A stretch of 64,000 nucleotides of DNA from JANNBN01 sp031430595 (GCA_031430595.1 JANPBU010000030.1:62001-126000); one strand, 5' to 3'. Positions 9,374 to 17,477 are shown, counted from the first letter of the stretch. The notes: generated by a model from the letters alone, not told the origin. Made by a program: numbers and translations.

Positions 9374-10281
9374 GGTTCGTGCGGTTGAGGTTCGTGTGTT
9401 TGAGGGTCGGCTGCCGGGGCGTTTACTCGCCACCAGTCCACGATATTGATTCGAGCATTAACTCGAGCTAAGAGCAGCGCTATCTGGTATCCAAACAGTA
9501 GGCACAGCGCACCGCCAGCAGCGTCGAGTACAAAATGGTTACCGGTTACAACGATGGTGAAGGTCGTAGTCGTTGGATAGGCCAGAAGTAAAAGTTTGCG
9601 CCACAGTTTTCCGTTGAGAGCCCATGGCCAAAATGAGATGGCACACCACGTCGACCATCCGAAATGCAGGCTTGGCATTGCCGCGTATTGATTGCTGATT
9701 CGTTGCATCGCTCCCTTGTTGAACGACCACGAACCCCCGTAAACATCAAGGGTGTCCATAAACCCGAAAGATGTCGGCATTAAGCGCGGTGGCATCAAGG
9801 GGAAAAACGCGAACCCGATAAGCGCCAAACCGGTTGTCGCAAGCAGGGTGTTACGCATACGTGGGTATCGAGCAGGTAAGTGGACATAGGTCCATATGAG
9901 CGCCGAAATCGTGACGACGAAATGCCCGGTTCCGTAAAAGATGTTGAGTGAACGTACGAATTTACGGTTGCCGAGAAAGAACTGTTGGATCGACTCTTCG
10001 TAGTAAATCCTCAAGATTTTCTCGGCGTCGATGATTTTTATTGCGTTGTTGTACGCGTGTTCTGTTCCAACCCGAAGCGAACCCTGGGTGTTGCGAATGG
10101 ATGTGTAGATGGAATAGAAGGTTCCGATATACAAAACTTCGAGCCACCAGCGCAGCCTGCGGGCCTTTGTTTCCGGCACCTGCGGGTCAATTTCTCCTCC
10201 AACATCGGCCAAATCAGGGTCGGGAGGTATGGGGCCGCGACGGGCGGGTCGAAGCGGTCGGAGCCAAACCATCCGGGTCAA
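9358..10281 (-). CDS. PAP2/Aur1-type membrane phosphotransferase or phosphatase
   Basis: Integral membrane protein (307 residues, about six helices) of the PAP2 superfamily, branch related to inositol-phosphorylceramide synthase Aur1/Ipt1. Motif C2 is 'SLHFGWSTW' and C3 is 'GNHFVLDAAGG', giving the two catalytic His and the Asp. 'GTGHFVVTISALIWTY' is typical of this branch. In actinomycetes such proteins act on lipid phosphates or transfer phospho-headgroups; the exact reaction is unknown. The C-terminus carries a His/Glu/Pro-rich tail with the repeat 'HEPQ'. Confidence 0.85.
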   Translation of the reverse strand: MTRMVWLRPLRPARRGPIPPDPDLADVGGEIDPQVPETKARRLRWWLEVLYIGTFYSIYTSIRNTQGSLRVGTEHAYNNAIKIIDAEKILRIYYEESIQQFFLGNRKFVRSLNIFYGTGHFVVTISALIWTYVHLPARYPRMRNTLLATTGLALIGFAFFPLMPPRLMPTSFGFMDTLDVYGGSWSFNKGAMQRISNQYAAMPSLHFGWSTWCAISFWPWALNGKLWRKLLLLAYPTTTTFTIVVTGNHFVLDAAGGALCLLFGYQIALLLARVNARINIVDWWRVNAPAADPQTHEPQPHEPQKME

Positions 10282-10329
10282 TGTACTGGCAACTTGGCTA
10301 ATGCTTCATCACCCTCAGTCCGGCCACAG

Positions 10330-10374
10330 GTCAGGCAAAAGTCGGCCAAAGTGAGGCCAAAGTCAGGCCAAGTC
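10330..10374. repeat. Four imperfect 10-11 bp tandem units
   Basis: Units read GTCAGGCAAAA, GTCGGCCAAA, GTGAGGCCAAA and GTCAGGCCAA. They lie across the 3' end of the GH78 gene and in the upstream region of the PAP2 gene. They may be a regulator array or simple slippage products. Confidence 0.6.
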
Positions 10375-12825
10375 ATACGGAACGGGGGAATCAACCTCGA
10401 TGTGGTCGCCGTGCACTCGAACAGTAATGAGCCCGAACGGGGTTGGCACCGCACCCTCGGCCCACGTGAGATGCCCGAGTCGGGGGGCGATTCGAGCCCT
10501 CGTGTAGCCCGGTTCCGCTGGCGAAACCCCGAGCACGTAGAGAGGTAGATCCCGAGTTGGGGTTGACGACCACCCATGACAGTGGGTGCCGCCGTGCCAG
10601 GTTTCTGGCCAGCTCGTTTCCCCAACTTCCACCCATGGCCACCAATCAAGGCAGGCATCAGCAATTCGGTCGGCTGCCCCGGCCATAGCGAGTGCGTCAT
10701 GAATCACGTAACGAAAGAACGGTTCTGCTGCGAGCACTTGAGTGGTCCCTGCCCACGGAACGGGGTCTGGGTACGGGCGCATCAATGCACCGGGGGTTTG
10801 ATCTCCGCCCATACCGTGAGAGTGACGGACACGGCGAGTTTGGTCGGTGATCAATTCAACCAGGGCCGAGTATCGATTGGTTGGCGCGAGCCCGGCAACG
10901 ATTGCCAGAGCATTAGTATGCTGGCTTAGTGTTGAGAGTCCGTCAATCGGCAGTCGGTCGGTGTATGCATTGAACGTCGGCGACCAAAACTCTTCAAATC
11001 CAGCAGTTACTGAAGCTATGCGCGCCGAACACCAACTGGCTGTACCTTGCTGGCCAAGCCAATTCGCCATCTCTGCAACGTCTCGAAGGGCGCGAACCCA
11101 CAGAGCATTCTCGGCTGCCGAAACCCCATCAGTTGGCAGGGTCGCCCAATCAACAAGCGTCCACCCAGAAAGATCGTGCAGTAGGCCGTCGTCTCCCTGA
11201 TATGCGGCGAACCAGCGCACCACCATCTCAGCGACCGGAAGCAATTCCGCCACCAGTTCGCGGTCACCCGTCCAACGCATCAGGTTGTGGACCGATCTGA
11301 CCCAATGCAGTGCCCAATCAGGAATCGAAGTCATATCTGAAGCCTCGATGTCCCCGGCGACAGCCATTGGCAACATGCCGTCGGGTCGAAGTGAGGCCGA
11401 CATCACGGGGTGGTGGCGGGCCATACTCCAATCGGTAGAAGTAAGTAAGTCCACTGATTGGTGTACCACCGCATCGCCTGTCCAGGCTCGTTGTTCACGG
11501 GTGGGGCAGTCGACGTAGGCATCAAGTGAGCAGAGGGTTACGGTCCGTCGGCCGATCAGGAAGATCTCGTTAAGGCGATCGTCATCGCAGCGAAAGTAAG
11601 CGCCATTACCAACGGGGTGGGTGTCGCCATGAACCCGTACGCCGGTGATGGTGACTTCGCCGGAATTTGAAGATGAAGTTCGTGCAGACACTGTGACGTA
11701 TCGTGCACCGACCGGGTCAATCGAACAAAACGTGTCGTTGCCGCCACGTGCGATGTAGCTGAATCCGTGGTGTTGCATGCCCCGCTTTGGAATGCCGGCG
11801 TCGTCGGCATGCTCGGCGACGCTGATGGAAAATAGTGTTCCGGCGGGGGCATCAACCGCCAGTTCCAAGATGCCGGTGTGCACGGAACCGAGGTCGAACA
11901 CCGTTACCGAAGCAGCCTGACTGGTCCCGGTGAACTCATCTGCAGACATATCACTGTCCACCTGGGCCACGGGGTCTGAATGAAGCGGTGTTGCAGAGTC
12001 ATGACGTAATTCCGTTGCCTGACCGGCAGTCTGAGAGACAACTCGTTTGTGGGTTACCTTCCCCTCCGCAACCGATCCGGTACGAAGCGGAAGCTGACTC
12101 GCCCGTAACATACCGAACGGTTCGACCGGCGGGCTGATTCGTGGCTTCGGGCCAACATGAATTGGTCGCAGCATTGTGGCGGGTGCCCACGCCAAGTTAG
12201 TTGGGGCGCTGCCGTCGTCGCCGATTGTCCATCCCTCGGGAAGTAGTCGACCATCGAGTACTTCGGCAAGTTGGCCAAGCATCGGCCGTTCGTGCTGAGG
12301 TGTCCATGCATCACTTGCGGCAGCCAACCACGAACTGTCGGTTACCAGCGGGCCGTCGAGCAAGGCAACTTCCGCCACGAAACCGCCGGCACCTAGGCCC
12401 ATTACTGCCGGCGCCGGTGACCATCCAGGAAGCATTTGCCCGTAATGGCGAACAATCGCCGAAATCCAATTTTCACCAGGGATCAACCACGGTGCGATAT
12501 CGAATTGGTCGTAGTACTTACGACGTGGCTGGCCACGGGCCGGGCCACGAGTCACCACGGTTCCGTTCACAAACAACACGTAGCGGCCATCTGCGAAGAC
12601 TCGCATTGGTGCAACCGCAGGAACTTCATAGAGGGTGAGTGACCGTCGAAATAGAACAACCCGGTCACGAGCTTCGTCTGAAGCACCAACCCCGAGGACG
12701 CTCAGAACCTGCTTAGGTTTACCGGCCCAGATGAACGCCCCGGTCCAGCTCTTGTTCCATCGGTGGAGTGTTGAAGACAGCGGAACATCGGGCTCTACGT
12801 GATCAGTGGATGGCGAAAGTGACAC
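10363..12825 (-). CDS. Alpha-L-rhamnosidase-like glycoside hydrolase (GH78)
   Basis: An 820-residue protein with the GH78 layout: an N-terminal jelly-roll 'VLFRRSLTLYEVP...ADGRYVLFVNGTVVTRGPARG', an internal beta-sandwich with 'FDLGSVHTGILELAVDAPAGT', then the (alpha/alpha)6 barrel that starts at 'CDDDRLNEIFLIGRRT' and carries 'YVDCPTREQRAWTGDA' (about 434-449), the family hallmark. A C-terminal beta domain closes it ('TPFGLITVRVHGDHIEV'). No signal peptide is seen, so it probably acts on imported rhamnosides or oligosaccharides. The start is a GTG set inside a 13-bp inverted repeat. Confidence 0.85.
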   Translation of the reverse strand: MSLSPSTDHVEPDVPLSSTLHRWNKSWTGAFIWAGKPKQVLSVLGVGASDEARDRVVLFRRSLTLYEVPAVAPMRVFADGRYVLFVNGTVVTRGPARGQPRRKYYDQFDIAPWLIPGENWISAIVRHYGQMLPGWSPAPAVMGLGAGGFVAEVALLDGPLVTDSSWLAAASDAWTPQHERPMLGQLAEVLDGRLLPEGWTIGDDGSAPTNLAWAPATMLRPIHVGPKPRISPPVEPFGMLRASQLPLRTGSVAEGKVTHKRVVSQTAGQATELRHDSATPLHSDPVAQVDSDMSADEFTGTSQAASVTVFDLGSVHTGILELAVDAPAGTLFSISVAEHADDAGIPKRGMQHHGFSYIARGGNDTFCSIDPVGARYVTVSARTSSSNSGEVTITGVRVHGDTHPVGNGAYFRCDDDRLNEIFLIGRRTVTLCSLDAYVDCPTREQRAWTGDAVVHQSVDLLTSTDWSMARHHPVMSASLRPDGMLPMAVAGDIEASDMTSIPDWALHWVRSVHNLMRWTGDRELVAELLPVAEMVVRWFAAYQGDDGLLHDLSGWTLVDWATLPTDGVSAAENALWVRALRDVAEMANWLGQQGTASWCSARIASVTAGFEEFWSPTFNAYTDRLPIDGLSTLSQHTNALAIVAGLAPTNRYSALVELITDQTRRVRHSHGMGGDQTPGALMRPYPDPVPWAGTTQVLAAEPFFRYVIHDALAMAGAADRIADACLDWWPWVEVGETSWPETWHGGTHCHGWSSTPTRDLPLYVLGVSPAEPGYTRARIAPRLGHLTWAEGAVPTPFGLITVRVHGDHIEVDSPVPYDLA

Positions 12826-12846
12826 ATGTTGAGTGTGTCACTTTCG
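12814..12846. promoter_or_regulatory. Perfect 13-bp inverted repeat over the GH78 start codon
   Basis: Arms CGAAAGTGACACA (12814-12826) and TGTGTCACTTTCG (12834-12846) enclose a 7-nt loop. The GTG start of the glycosidase is at 12825-12823, inside one arm. It could be a repressor operator or an mRNA hairpin that hides the start codon. No sugar-responsive regulator is encoded next to it. Confidence 0.65.
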
Positions 12847-12847
12847 A

Positions 12848-12882
12848 CAGCTTGGTGAATCGGGGCAGCTTGGTGAATCGGG
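12848..12882. repeat. Two tandem copies of a 17-bp unit
   Basis: CAGCTTGGTGAATCGGG occurs at 12848-12864 and 12866-12882, between the GH78 start and the end of the beta-helix gene. It looks like a recent local duplication. Confidence 0.8.
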
Positions 12883-12886
12883 TCGG

Positions 12887-13984
12887 TTAGCAGAGACCAG
12901 CAGGGCTACTTGTCAGGCAGCCGGGGTTTCGTGTGAACAACATTCCGGTGCCCTGGCTGGCCAGCCACACATCGGCTGAGGCTTGTCCATCACCGTTGTT
13001 GGCGAACCGATTTCCTTTCGCAACCACATTCGACGACATGAATCTCGGTGGGGGTGCCTCGTGGTCGAAAATCACCAAACCACCGGCCCCGAGGCCACCA
13101 AAGTCAGCTCGGTTATCGGCAATGTTGCCCGAGATCGTGTTCCCAATCAGTCGCACGTCGCTCGCACCGTCGATAGCCACCCCTATGCCGGTTGGGAGGG
13201 GCGCCGGGTCTTGCCGGGTGTTCCTGGTGATCTTGTTTTCTATAAGGCCGATGTCGCTAAAACCAGGATCAATATAGATACCCATATGGTTATCGTGAAC
13301 GTGGTTTGCCGTCACTTTTACCTTCGATGAGGAAATGCAAAGGCCGACGATGTACCCACTCACTTCGTTCAAACGAAGGTCGCTGCCTGGAGATCCCTCA
13401 ATACACATCCCGATGGCGGCAATCGTGTTTGGCCCGTTCATGACCTTGTTGCGCACGTAGCTCGTTTTCGGCGCATTCGCTGCAAGAATTCCGTATGATT
13501 CAGCTTTGGAAATCGCAACGCCCTCAATCGTCGTTTTCTCTGCCCCAGCAATGATGATTCCGGTGCCGAATCCAGAAATCGTAAGTCCACTGATTGAAAC
13601 ATGACTGATTCTGGTTCCATTTAACGTGGCCGGACGATGAGTGAGAACAGGATCAAAGTCACCAAAAGTCACGTCACCCACCACGCAGATACCCGCGTCG
13701 GTAGACACCCCGCCATCTGGAGGGCCAACTCTCGTGACATCGGTACATGCATTCGGAGTGAGAGTCGTGGGTGCCTCAAGCGTCGCCCCGTTCCCTACGA
13801 GGCGAAGTCCCGACATTTTGATGACGAGTTGTTCCCGGTAGACCCCGGCGCGAAGAGCAATTGTTGAGCCGGGCGCAGCGTTATCAATCGCCGACTGGAT
13901 TGACTGTCCGGGCCTCACCGTTACTGCCGATGCGGGTAGGGGAATCAACATCACCAACGGGCCAGCAATCAAAAAGAGGAGCAA
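12887..13984 (-). CDS. Secreted right-handed beta-helix protein, copy 1 (probable frameshift in signal peptide)
   Basis: About 365 residues: a hydrophobic leader ending 'PLPASA', then 'VTVRPGQSIQSAIDNAAPGSTIALRAGVYRE', the usual opening of NosD/pectate-lyase-like parallel beta-helices, and repeated 'V.I.GLTI.GFGTGIII' coils. The uninterrupted frame starts at a TTG (13984) without a ribosome-binding site. An ATG with AAAGG spacing lies at 14003 but is one base out of frame. Removing one base between them restores a perfect MRR...LLFLIAGPL leader matching copy 2 (34383). So this gene is either frameshifted, misread at one base, or starts at TTG. Function unknown; probably a carbohydrate-binding or surface protein. 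Confidence 0.8.
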   Translation of the reverse strand: MLLFLIAGPLVMLIPLPASAVTVRPGQSIQSAIDNAAPGSTIALRAGVYREQLVIKMSGLRLVGNGATLEAPTTLTPNACTDVTRVGPPDGGVSTDAGICVVGDVTFGDFDPVLTHRPATLNGTRISHVSISGLTISGFGTGIIIAGAEKTTIEGVAISKAESYGILAANAPKTSYVRNKVMNGPNTIAAIGMCIEGSPGSDLRLNEVSGYIVGLCISSSKVKVTANHVHDNHMGIYIDPGFSDIGLIENKITRNTRQDPAPLPTGIGVAIDGASDVRLIGNTISGNIADNRADFGGLGAGGLVIFDHEAPPPRFMSSNVVAKGNRFANNGDGQASADVWLASQGTGMLFTRNPGCLTSSPAGLC

Positions 13985-14067
13985 GAAAGAAATAGCGTCT
14001 CATCGTGAACCTTTCATTTGGGCACCGTCGGCCCATCTTTTGACGGTACCGATGGTGCAATCAAAGC

Positions 14068-14087
14068 GCATCGGGGAAACCCCTCGA
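14068..14087 (-). promoter_or_regulatory. Conserved GGGGTTTCCCCGATGC box, site 1
   Basis: Top strand GCATCGGGGAAACCCCTCGA. Read leftward, GGGG-TTT-CCCC is a short palindrome followed by GATGC. It begins 80 bp before the likely ATG (14003) of beta-helix copy 1. The same box occurs at the same distance before copy 2 and before the small gene at 38864. Confidence 0.55.
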
Positions 14088-14100
14088 CTTTTCGATTGGG

Positions 14101-14706
14101 TCAGGGGTTATCGGCCAGTGCAATGGTTGCTTGGGTGATTGATGCCGCAATCCGAGCCGCTGAACGATGTCGAGTCACATGTTGATCTGTCACTTCCCTC
14201 GGGTCGCTGATGGCATTCCAGATCCAGAGGAGGTCAACGGGATCACTTTGCGTCTCGGCGGCGATCTCGCGCAGTAATGGTTCCACGATGGAACATACGA
14301 ATGCCACGATTGGGTCACCGCTAGCGCGCCGTTGAAGGAATCCCGTCGATGATCGAAGGCGAGTAGCCGCAACGCCGTATTCCAAACATGCGTCGACCCA
14401 TGCTCGGTTCCACTGGTTGAACCGAGCGACCGGTGTAAGGGATGTTTTGTTTTTACGTTTGAATGTCGCAGCTGCAGCTCGTGGAAGGCGAAGGATGAAC
14501 TCGTCGACAACAGCGTTTGCATCGGTGAAATGGCGATACGCCGTCGCCAGACCGATTGTTGATTCCTTCGCAATATCCGCTAACCGAGTGGGAACTTCGC
14601 CAGTGCGAGAAAGGTATGTACCTACACCATCGACGAGTCGCGACCGGGATGCGAGCGCGTCGGAACGTATTCGGGAAGGCCCAGTTTGGACATCAGTCAC
14701 TGACAC
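14101..14706 (-). CDS. TetR-family regulator
   Basis: A 201-residue repressor-type protein. The N-terminal helix-turn-helix is around 'RLADIAKESTIGLATAYRHFTD' (about 41-62), with a divergent ligand domain after it. GTG start at 14706; a second GTG at 14700 would suit a leaderless transcript. Nine bases upstream is the inverted repeat CGAGAA-TCAG-TTCTCA, a typical TetR operator, shared with the divergent DUF3291 gene start. The neighbours suggest it represses itself and the DUF3291 gene. Ligand unknown. Confidence 0.88.
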   Translation of the reverse strand: MSVTDVQTGPSRIRSDALASRSRLVDGVGTYLSRTGEVPTRLADIAKESTIGLATAYRHFTDANAVVDEFILRLPRAAAATFKRKNKTSLTPVARFNQWNRAWVDACLEYGVAATRLRSSTGFLQRRASGDPIVAFVCSIVEPLLREIAAETQSDPVDLLWIWNAISDPREVTDQHVTRHRSAARIAASITQATIALADNP

Positions 14707-14710
14707 AGTT

Positions 14711-14801
14711 TAAACGAGAATCAGTTCTCAGTTATGCTGACGTCGTGCACCTTGCTCAACTCAATATTGCCCGTCTTCATCATCCGCTCGACCACGTCGA
14801 C
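14711..14801. repeat. 91-bp duplicated segment, copy A (operator plus gene start)
   Basis: Aligns over 91 bp with 15761-15851 with about seven mismatches by eye. It holds the TetR operator, a -10-like TATGCT and the first codons of a DUF3291 gene. Copy A leads into a truncated gene; copy B leads into the intact one. Confidence 0.85.
14715..14730. promoter_or_regulatory. TetR-type operator, copy A
   Basis: CGAGAA-TCAG-TTCTCA, arms of five paired bases (six in copy B). It lies between the divergent TetR gene (start 14706) and the truncated DUF3291 start (14745). Confidence 0.7.
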
Positions 14802-14840
14802 GTTTGGGTCCGGCCGGAGGGGGCGTCAATCAAACAGTGA
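14745..14840 (+). pseudogene. Truncated 5' remnant of a DUF3291 gene
   Basis: GTG-started frame encoding 'MHLAQLNIARLH' then diverging and stopping after 31 residues. The first 19 residues match the intact gene at 15795 almost exactly. After 'LDHVD' the sequence is unrelated. It is therefore a leftover of a duplication or of an insertion that pushed the original promoter away from the gene. Confidence 0.75.
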
Positions 14841-14893
14841 GCAGATCGATCCGTCCGAAGACCGAGACTTTGCAATCGATCGCCGCGTACTTG

Positions 14894-15541
14894 TCAGAGA
14901 TCTGCGTTCTTGACTTTAACGAGCCCGTCTTTGGAAAGAATCTCGACTCGGATCCCATCGGGGATCGAGTCGGGCAGGCGGAGAGCGGGGTTGTCGCTGT
15001 AGAGCGTCAATTTCTGTTCAAATGCATCGAATTTGACCGCAACTTGTTGAGTCAAATACCTGCTCCGAAGCCCTTGCACGAAACTGGCTGACAGGCTCCG
15101 AGGCACATACTGAACTTCGAACGGTTCAAACACCGAACGGATGGCATCACTCGGACGATCACCGGTTACTGCAACCCACACTTTTCGAGATGGGAGAGGC
15201 TCTATCTTCATTCCACCGAACTCGTCAGCGGACTTTGTTGACGCTATTTGGTTAGCTGAACCGATCATCGAGCGGTATTTTCGGTGAGATTCGACCTCTT
15301 CGACCGACACACCAGCGATTCGGGCAATCTCTTGAGTTTGCAGGTCGTTGGCTTTCGTGTTGACCGGTCCGGCATCACCAGGGAGGGTGTTGACTGGCCT
15401 TGGCGGAGCGCTCTGGTTGTTAAAGAACTCGACGGTTGCTGCTCGTCCGATAATGCGCTGTTGGTTTTGCGTTGTTGCCACCGAAACTGAAGCAAGACCA
15501 AGCAGTCCTGCGAGGGGTACTACCAAAGCTAGTGGGCGCAT
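14894..15541 (-). CDS. Predicted secreted protein of unknown function
   Basis: A 215-residue protein with an N-terminal signal peptide (hydrophobic 'LALVVPLAGLLGLASVSVA'). The mature part has a segment 'DEFGGMKIEPLPSRKVWVAVTG' reminiscent of the inhibitory prodomain fold of alpha-lytic-type proteases, but no protease domain follows. ATG at 15541 with GAAGGGA upstream. It lies between the two copies of the duplicated operator segment, in reverse orientation, as if inserted there. I do not recognise the family. Confidence 0.65.
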   Translation of the reverse strand: MRPLALVVPLAGLLGLASVSVATTQNQQRIIGRAATVEFFNNQSAPPRPVNTLPGDAGPVNTKANDLQTQEIARIAGVSVEEVESHRKYRSMIGSANQIASTKSADEFGGMKIEPLPSRKVWVAVTGDRPSDAIRSVFEPFEVQYVPRSLSASFVQGLRSRYLTQQVAVKFDAFEQKLTLYSDNPALRLPDSIPDGIRVEILSKDGLVKVKNADL

Positions 15542-15619
15542 TGGAAACGTCCCTTCTGGATTTGTTACGACTCTGACATGCGAAGAAGATTTTTACAAGC
15601 ATTAAGCCACGCATGAATA

Positions 15620-15636
15620 CTTGTTCAGTAAACAAG
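15620..15636. promoter_or_regulatory. Inverted repeat CTTGTT-N5-AACAAG
   Basis: Perfect 6-bp arms with a 5-bp spacer, about 80 bp upstream of the secreted protein start at 15541. TetR-like operator geometry; the protein that binds it is unknown. Confidence 0.45.
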
Positions 15637-15760
15637 CAAGGTTCAAGACTGGTTTGAACGCCGATACCGCTCGGTTAGGTAGTTCGTACCCAGTGTGTCG
15701 ACATGCCGGCCGATGTGAATTAAACAGGCGCTTGGCGCGTCCGAGTATCTGGCGAATGGC

Positions 15761-15851
15761 TAAATGAGAATCAGTTCTCAGTTAGGCTGACGTTGTGCAC
15801 CTTGCTCAACTCAATATTGCTCGCCTTCATAAACCGCTCGACCACGTCGAC
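15761..15851. repeat. 91-bp duplicated segment, copy B
   Basis: Second copy of the segment at 14711-14801, here continuous with the full-length DUF3291 gene. Direct orientation, about 1.05 kb apart. Confidence 0.85.
15765..15780. promoter_or_regulatory. TetR-type operator, copy B
   Basis: TGAGAA-TCAG-TTCTCA, perfect 6-bp arms. A -10-like TAGGCT (15783-15788) follows, and the GTG at 15795 is then at the expected transcription start, implying a leaderless mRNA. Confidence 0.7.
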
Positions 15852-16235
15852 AATGCTGAGTTTGTTGCGTCACTTGCTGCCATCAACCTGCTTGCTGAGG
15901 CTTCGTCAGGTTTCGTTTGGCGACTCAAAGATGATGCCGGAAACTCCGCAAGTTACGTCGTTGTTTACGACGACCCAAATCTCATCGTGAACATGTCGGT
16001 ATGGACTGACATTGAATCGTTTCGCCATTTCGTTTATCGCATTGGTCATTCCGCCTATCTGCGACGAAAAAGAGAGTGGTTCGCCTCGTCTGAACTCGAC
16101 CAAATCGTGTGCTGGTGGATTGAAGAGGGGACCATTCCAGACCCCCACGATGCGGCCCGTCGCCTCGAAACGCTACGAACGAGCGGGCCATCGGTTGACG
16201 GCTTCAGGCTGACCGAACCAATCCTTCCGGTTTGA
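15795..16235 (+). CDS. DUF3291-family protein
   Basis: A 146-residue protein opening with 'MHLAQLNIARLHKPLDHVDNAEFVA', characteristic of DUF3291, with the conserved 'SVWTDIESFRHFVYRIGHSAYLRRKREWF' and 'WWIEEGTIPD' segments. The family is related to ABM/dimeric alpha-beta barrel monooxygenase-like proteins; its reaction is not known. Expression is probably controlled by the TetR protein at 14101-14706 through the operator at 15765. Confidence 0.85.
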   Translation: MHLAQLNIARLHKPLDHVDNAEFVASLAAINLLAEASSGFVWRLKDDAGNSASYVVVYDDPNLIVNMSVWTDIESFRHFVYRIGHSAYLRRKREWFASSELDQIVCWWIEEGTIPDPHDAARRLETLRTSGPSVDGFRLTEPILPV

Positions 16236-16240
16236 GCCGA

Positions 16241-16681
16241 TTAGTGGTGAACCTGACCGGTCATGAACGCGCCGACCACAAAGATGCACGAGACACCCCA
16301 GAGCAGTAAGGCCCCGACCGAACCCATGTGTACTTGGTTGTAGGTGGCAGGGGCAAAGGAAATTGCGAGTGAGTCAAATGTCATGGCTCCGACATTTCCC
16401 CCGATGACCGCCACCCAAAGTTGTGCCCCTTGTTTGCGCGTCACGAGCTTGATGACCCAAACAAACGGTGCGGCACTGGCTAGTCCAAGAGCAAGCAGGA
16501 TTGCCATCTTGACGCTCTTTGGGGTGAACCAAGTCGTTGGAAGCTGGCGGACAACAAGCGCAAAGAGGACAGCGATGACAACCCCGAGGAGGGCTCCTTG
16601 AAGGAATGGCACCTGGAAGGTCGTGGTAGTCGTCGACGAATCAGTCGTGGTTTCTGATGACGGAGTAATTGTAGTGGTCAC
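16241..16681 (-). CDS. Small multi-pass membrane protein
   Basis: The frame is open further upstream into the TetR gene on the other strand, but that part is a shadow. A GTG at 16681 gives a 146-residue protein with a Ser/Thr-rich head (about 20 residues of mainly S and T) and four hydrophobic helices. 'GAMTFDSLAISFAPATY' and 'GALLLWGVSCIFVVG' recall the DUF5367 membrane family, a tentative match. Divergent from the TetR gene at 16721 and likely its target. Confidence 0.6.
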   Translation of the reverse strand: MTTTITPSSETTTDSSTTTTTFQVPFLQGALLGVVIAVLFALVVRQLPTTWFTPKSVKMAILLALGLASAAPFVWVIKLVTRKQGAQLWVAVIGGNVGAMTFDSLAISFAPATYNQVHMGSVGALLLWGVSCIFVVGAFMTGQVHH

Positions 16682-16688
16682 AACAATT

Positions 16689-16714
16689 ACTGTATTCGTA
16701 GTGAGCGCTACAGT
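16689..16714. promoter_or_regulatory. Candidate TetR operator ACTGTA-N14-TACAGT
   Basis: 6-bp inverted arms, with an inner GTAG-N6-CTAC pair, in the 39-bp gap between the divergent membrane gene and the TetR gene at 16721. Position alone makes autoregulation plausible. Confidence 0.5.
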
Positions 16715-16720
16715 CAAGGG

Positions 16721-17305
16721 ATGGTTTACCAACGACACAACCGAGACGACATCTTGGCGGCAGCGATGGAGGTCGCTTCTGAAGAGGGCATTCACCAGCT
16801 GACGTTCGGGCGACTGGCAACCCGGCTTGGGATCGCAGACCGAACCGTCGTCTATTACTTTCCGACCAAGGAACAACTCGTTACCGAGGTGATCGGAGCG
16901 TTTGCTGCTGACCTTTTGGTGGTCTTGGATAAGGCGTTTGGTGTCGAGCCACAATCGGCAGCAGAACTCATGAACCGGGCTTGGCCCAAGCTGACGACCA
17001 AGGCGGCTGATCGGGTGTTTCGGGTGTTCTTTGAACTCGTGGGTCTCGCAGCGGCACGGGTTGAACCGTACGTAACCCTTGCGCCGACCATCGTCGAGGC
17101 GTGGGTCACGTGGCTGACTCCGCGACTCGAACCGGTCGACAAATTCGGCAAGCTCGCTAAACGTGGTGCGACGATTGACGCCTCAGAGCACCGCAGTCAG
17201 GTTCTCGCCGTGATGGCAACGCTCGACGGGCTACTCCTCATTCGCCACACCTTGGGCGCACCGGCCTCAGCCAGCGCAGCGGCAGCACTAGGAATTCGGC
17301 ACTAG
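16721..17305 (+). CDS. TetR-family regulator
   Basis: A 194-residue protein. The helix-turn-helix is 'FGRLATRLGIADRTVVYYFPTKEQLV' (about 29-54), a textbook TetR N-terminus. The C-terminal ligand domain includes 'DGLLLIRHTLG'. Divergent from the small membrane protein gene at 16241-16681, with an inverted repeat between. Target and ligand unknown. Confidence 0.9.
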   Translation: MVYQRHNRDDILAAAMEVASEEGIHQLTFGRLATRLGIADRTVVYYFPTKEQLVTEVIGAFAADLLVVLDKAFGVEPQSAAELMNRAWPKLTTKAADRVFRVFFELVGLAAARVEPYVTLAPTIVEAWVTWLTPRLEPVDKFGKLAKRGATIDASEHRSQVLAVMATLDGLLLIRHTLGAPASASAAAALGIRH

Positions 17306-17313
17306 GAATTCGG
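17286..17313. repeat. Two tandem copies of CACTAGGAATTCGG
   Basis: 14-bp exact tandem duplication (17286-17299 and 17300-17313) running across the stop codon of the TetR gene. The copy boundary suggests slippage at the gene end. Confidence 0.85.
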
Positions 17314-17345
17314 CCTGAGGAAGATCGGCGCCGAGGAAAGTAGTT

Positions 17346-17409
17346 GGTCCTGTGCCAGGTTCGTCGGCCGAGCAACCTGGCACAGGACCGTCGAATCTGG
17401 CACACGACA
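17346..17409. repeat. Three-arm stem-loop element I
   Basis: Arm GGTCCTGTGCCAGGTT (17346-17361), a 12-nt loop, perfect inverse arm (17374-17389), then a diverged third copy AATCTGGCACACGACA (17394-17409) in the same orientation as arm 2. No T-run follows, so it is not a plain terminator. Element IV (45253-45313) has the same layout and shares TGYCAGGTT. Confidence 0.75.
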
Positions 17410-17477
17410 CCCTTGGCCCAACCGGTTCCGGGTGGGTATCGGCTCAAGTCGCGTGATTCAGTGTCGATGCATCTGGC

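Noticed and set aside
14068..14087. GGGGTTTCCCCGATG read as the 3' part of a cyclic-di-GMP-I riboswitch
   Set aside because: The other conserved pieces of that RNA (the GNRA-loop stem and the GGGACGCAAAGCC-like block) are missing upstream at both beta-helix sites.
17346..17389. Element I as a simple intrinsic terminator
   Set aside because: A strong stem but no T-run, and a third arm copy follows; the same design recurs at 45253.
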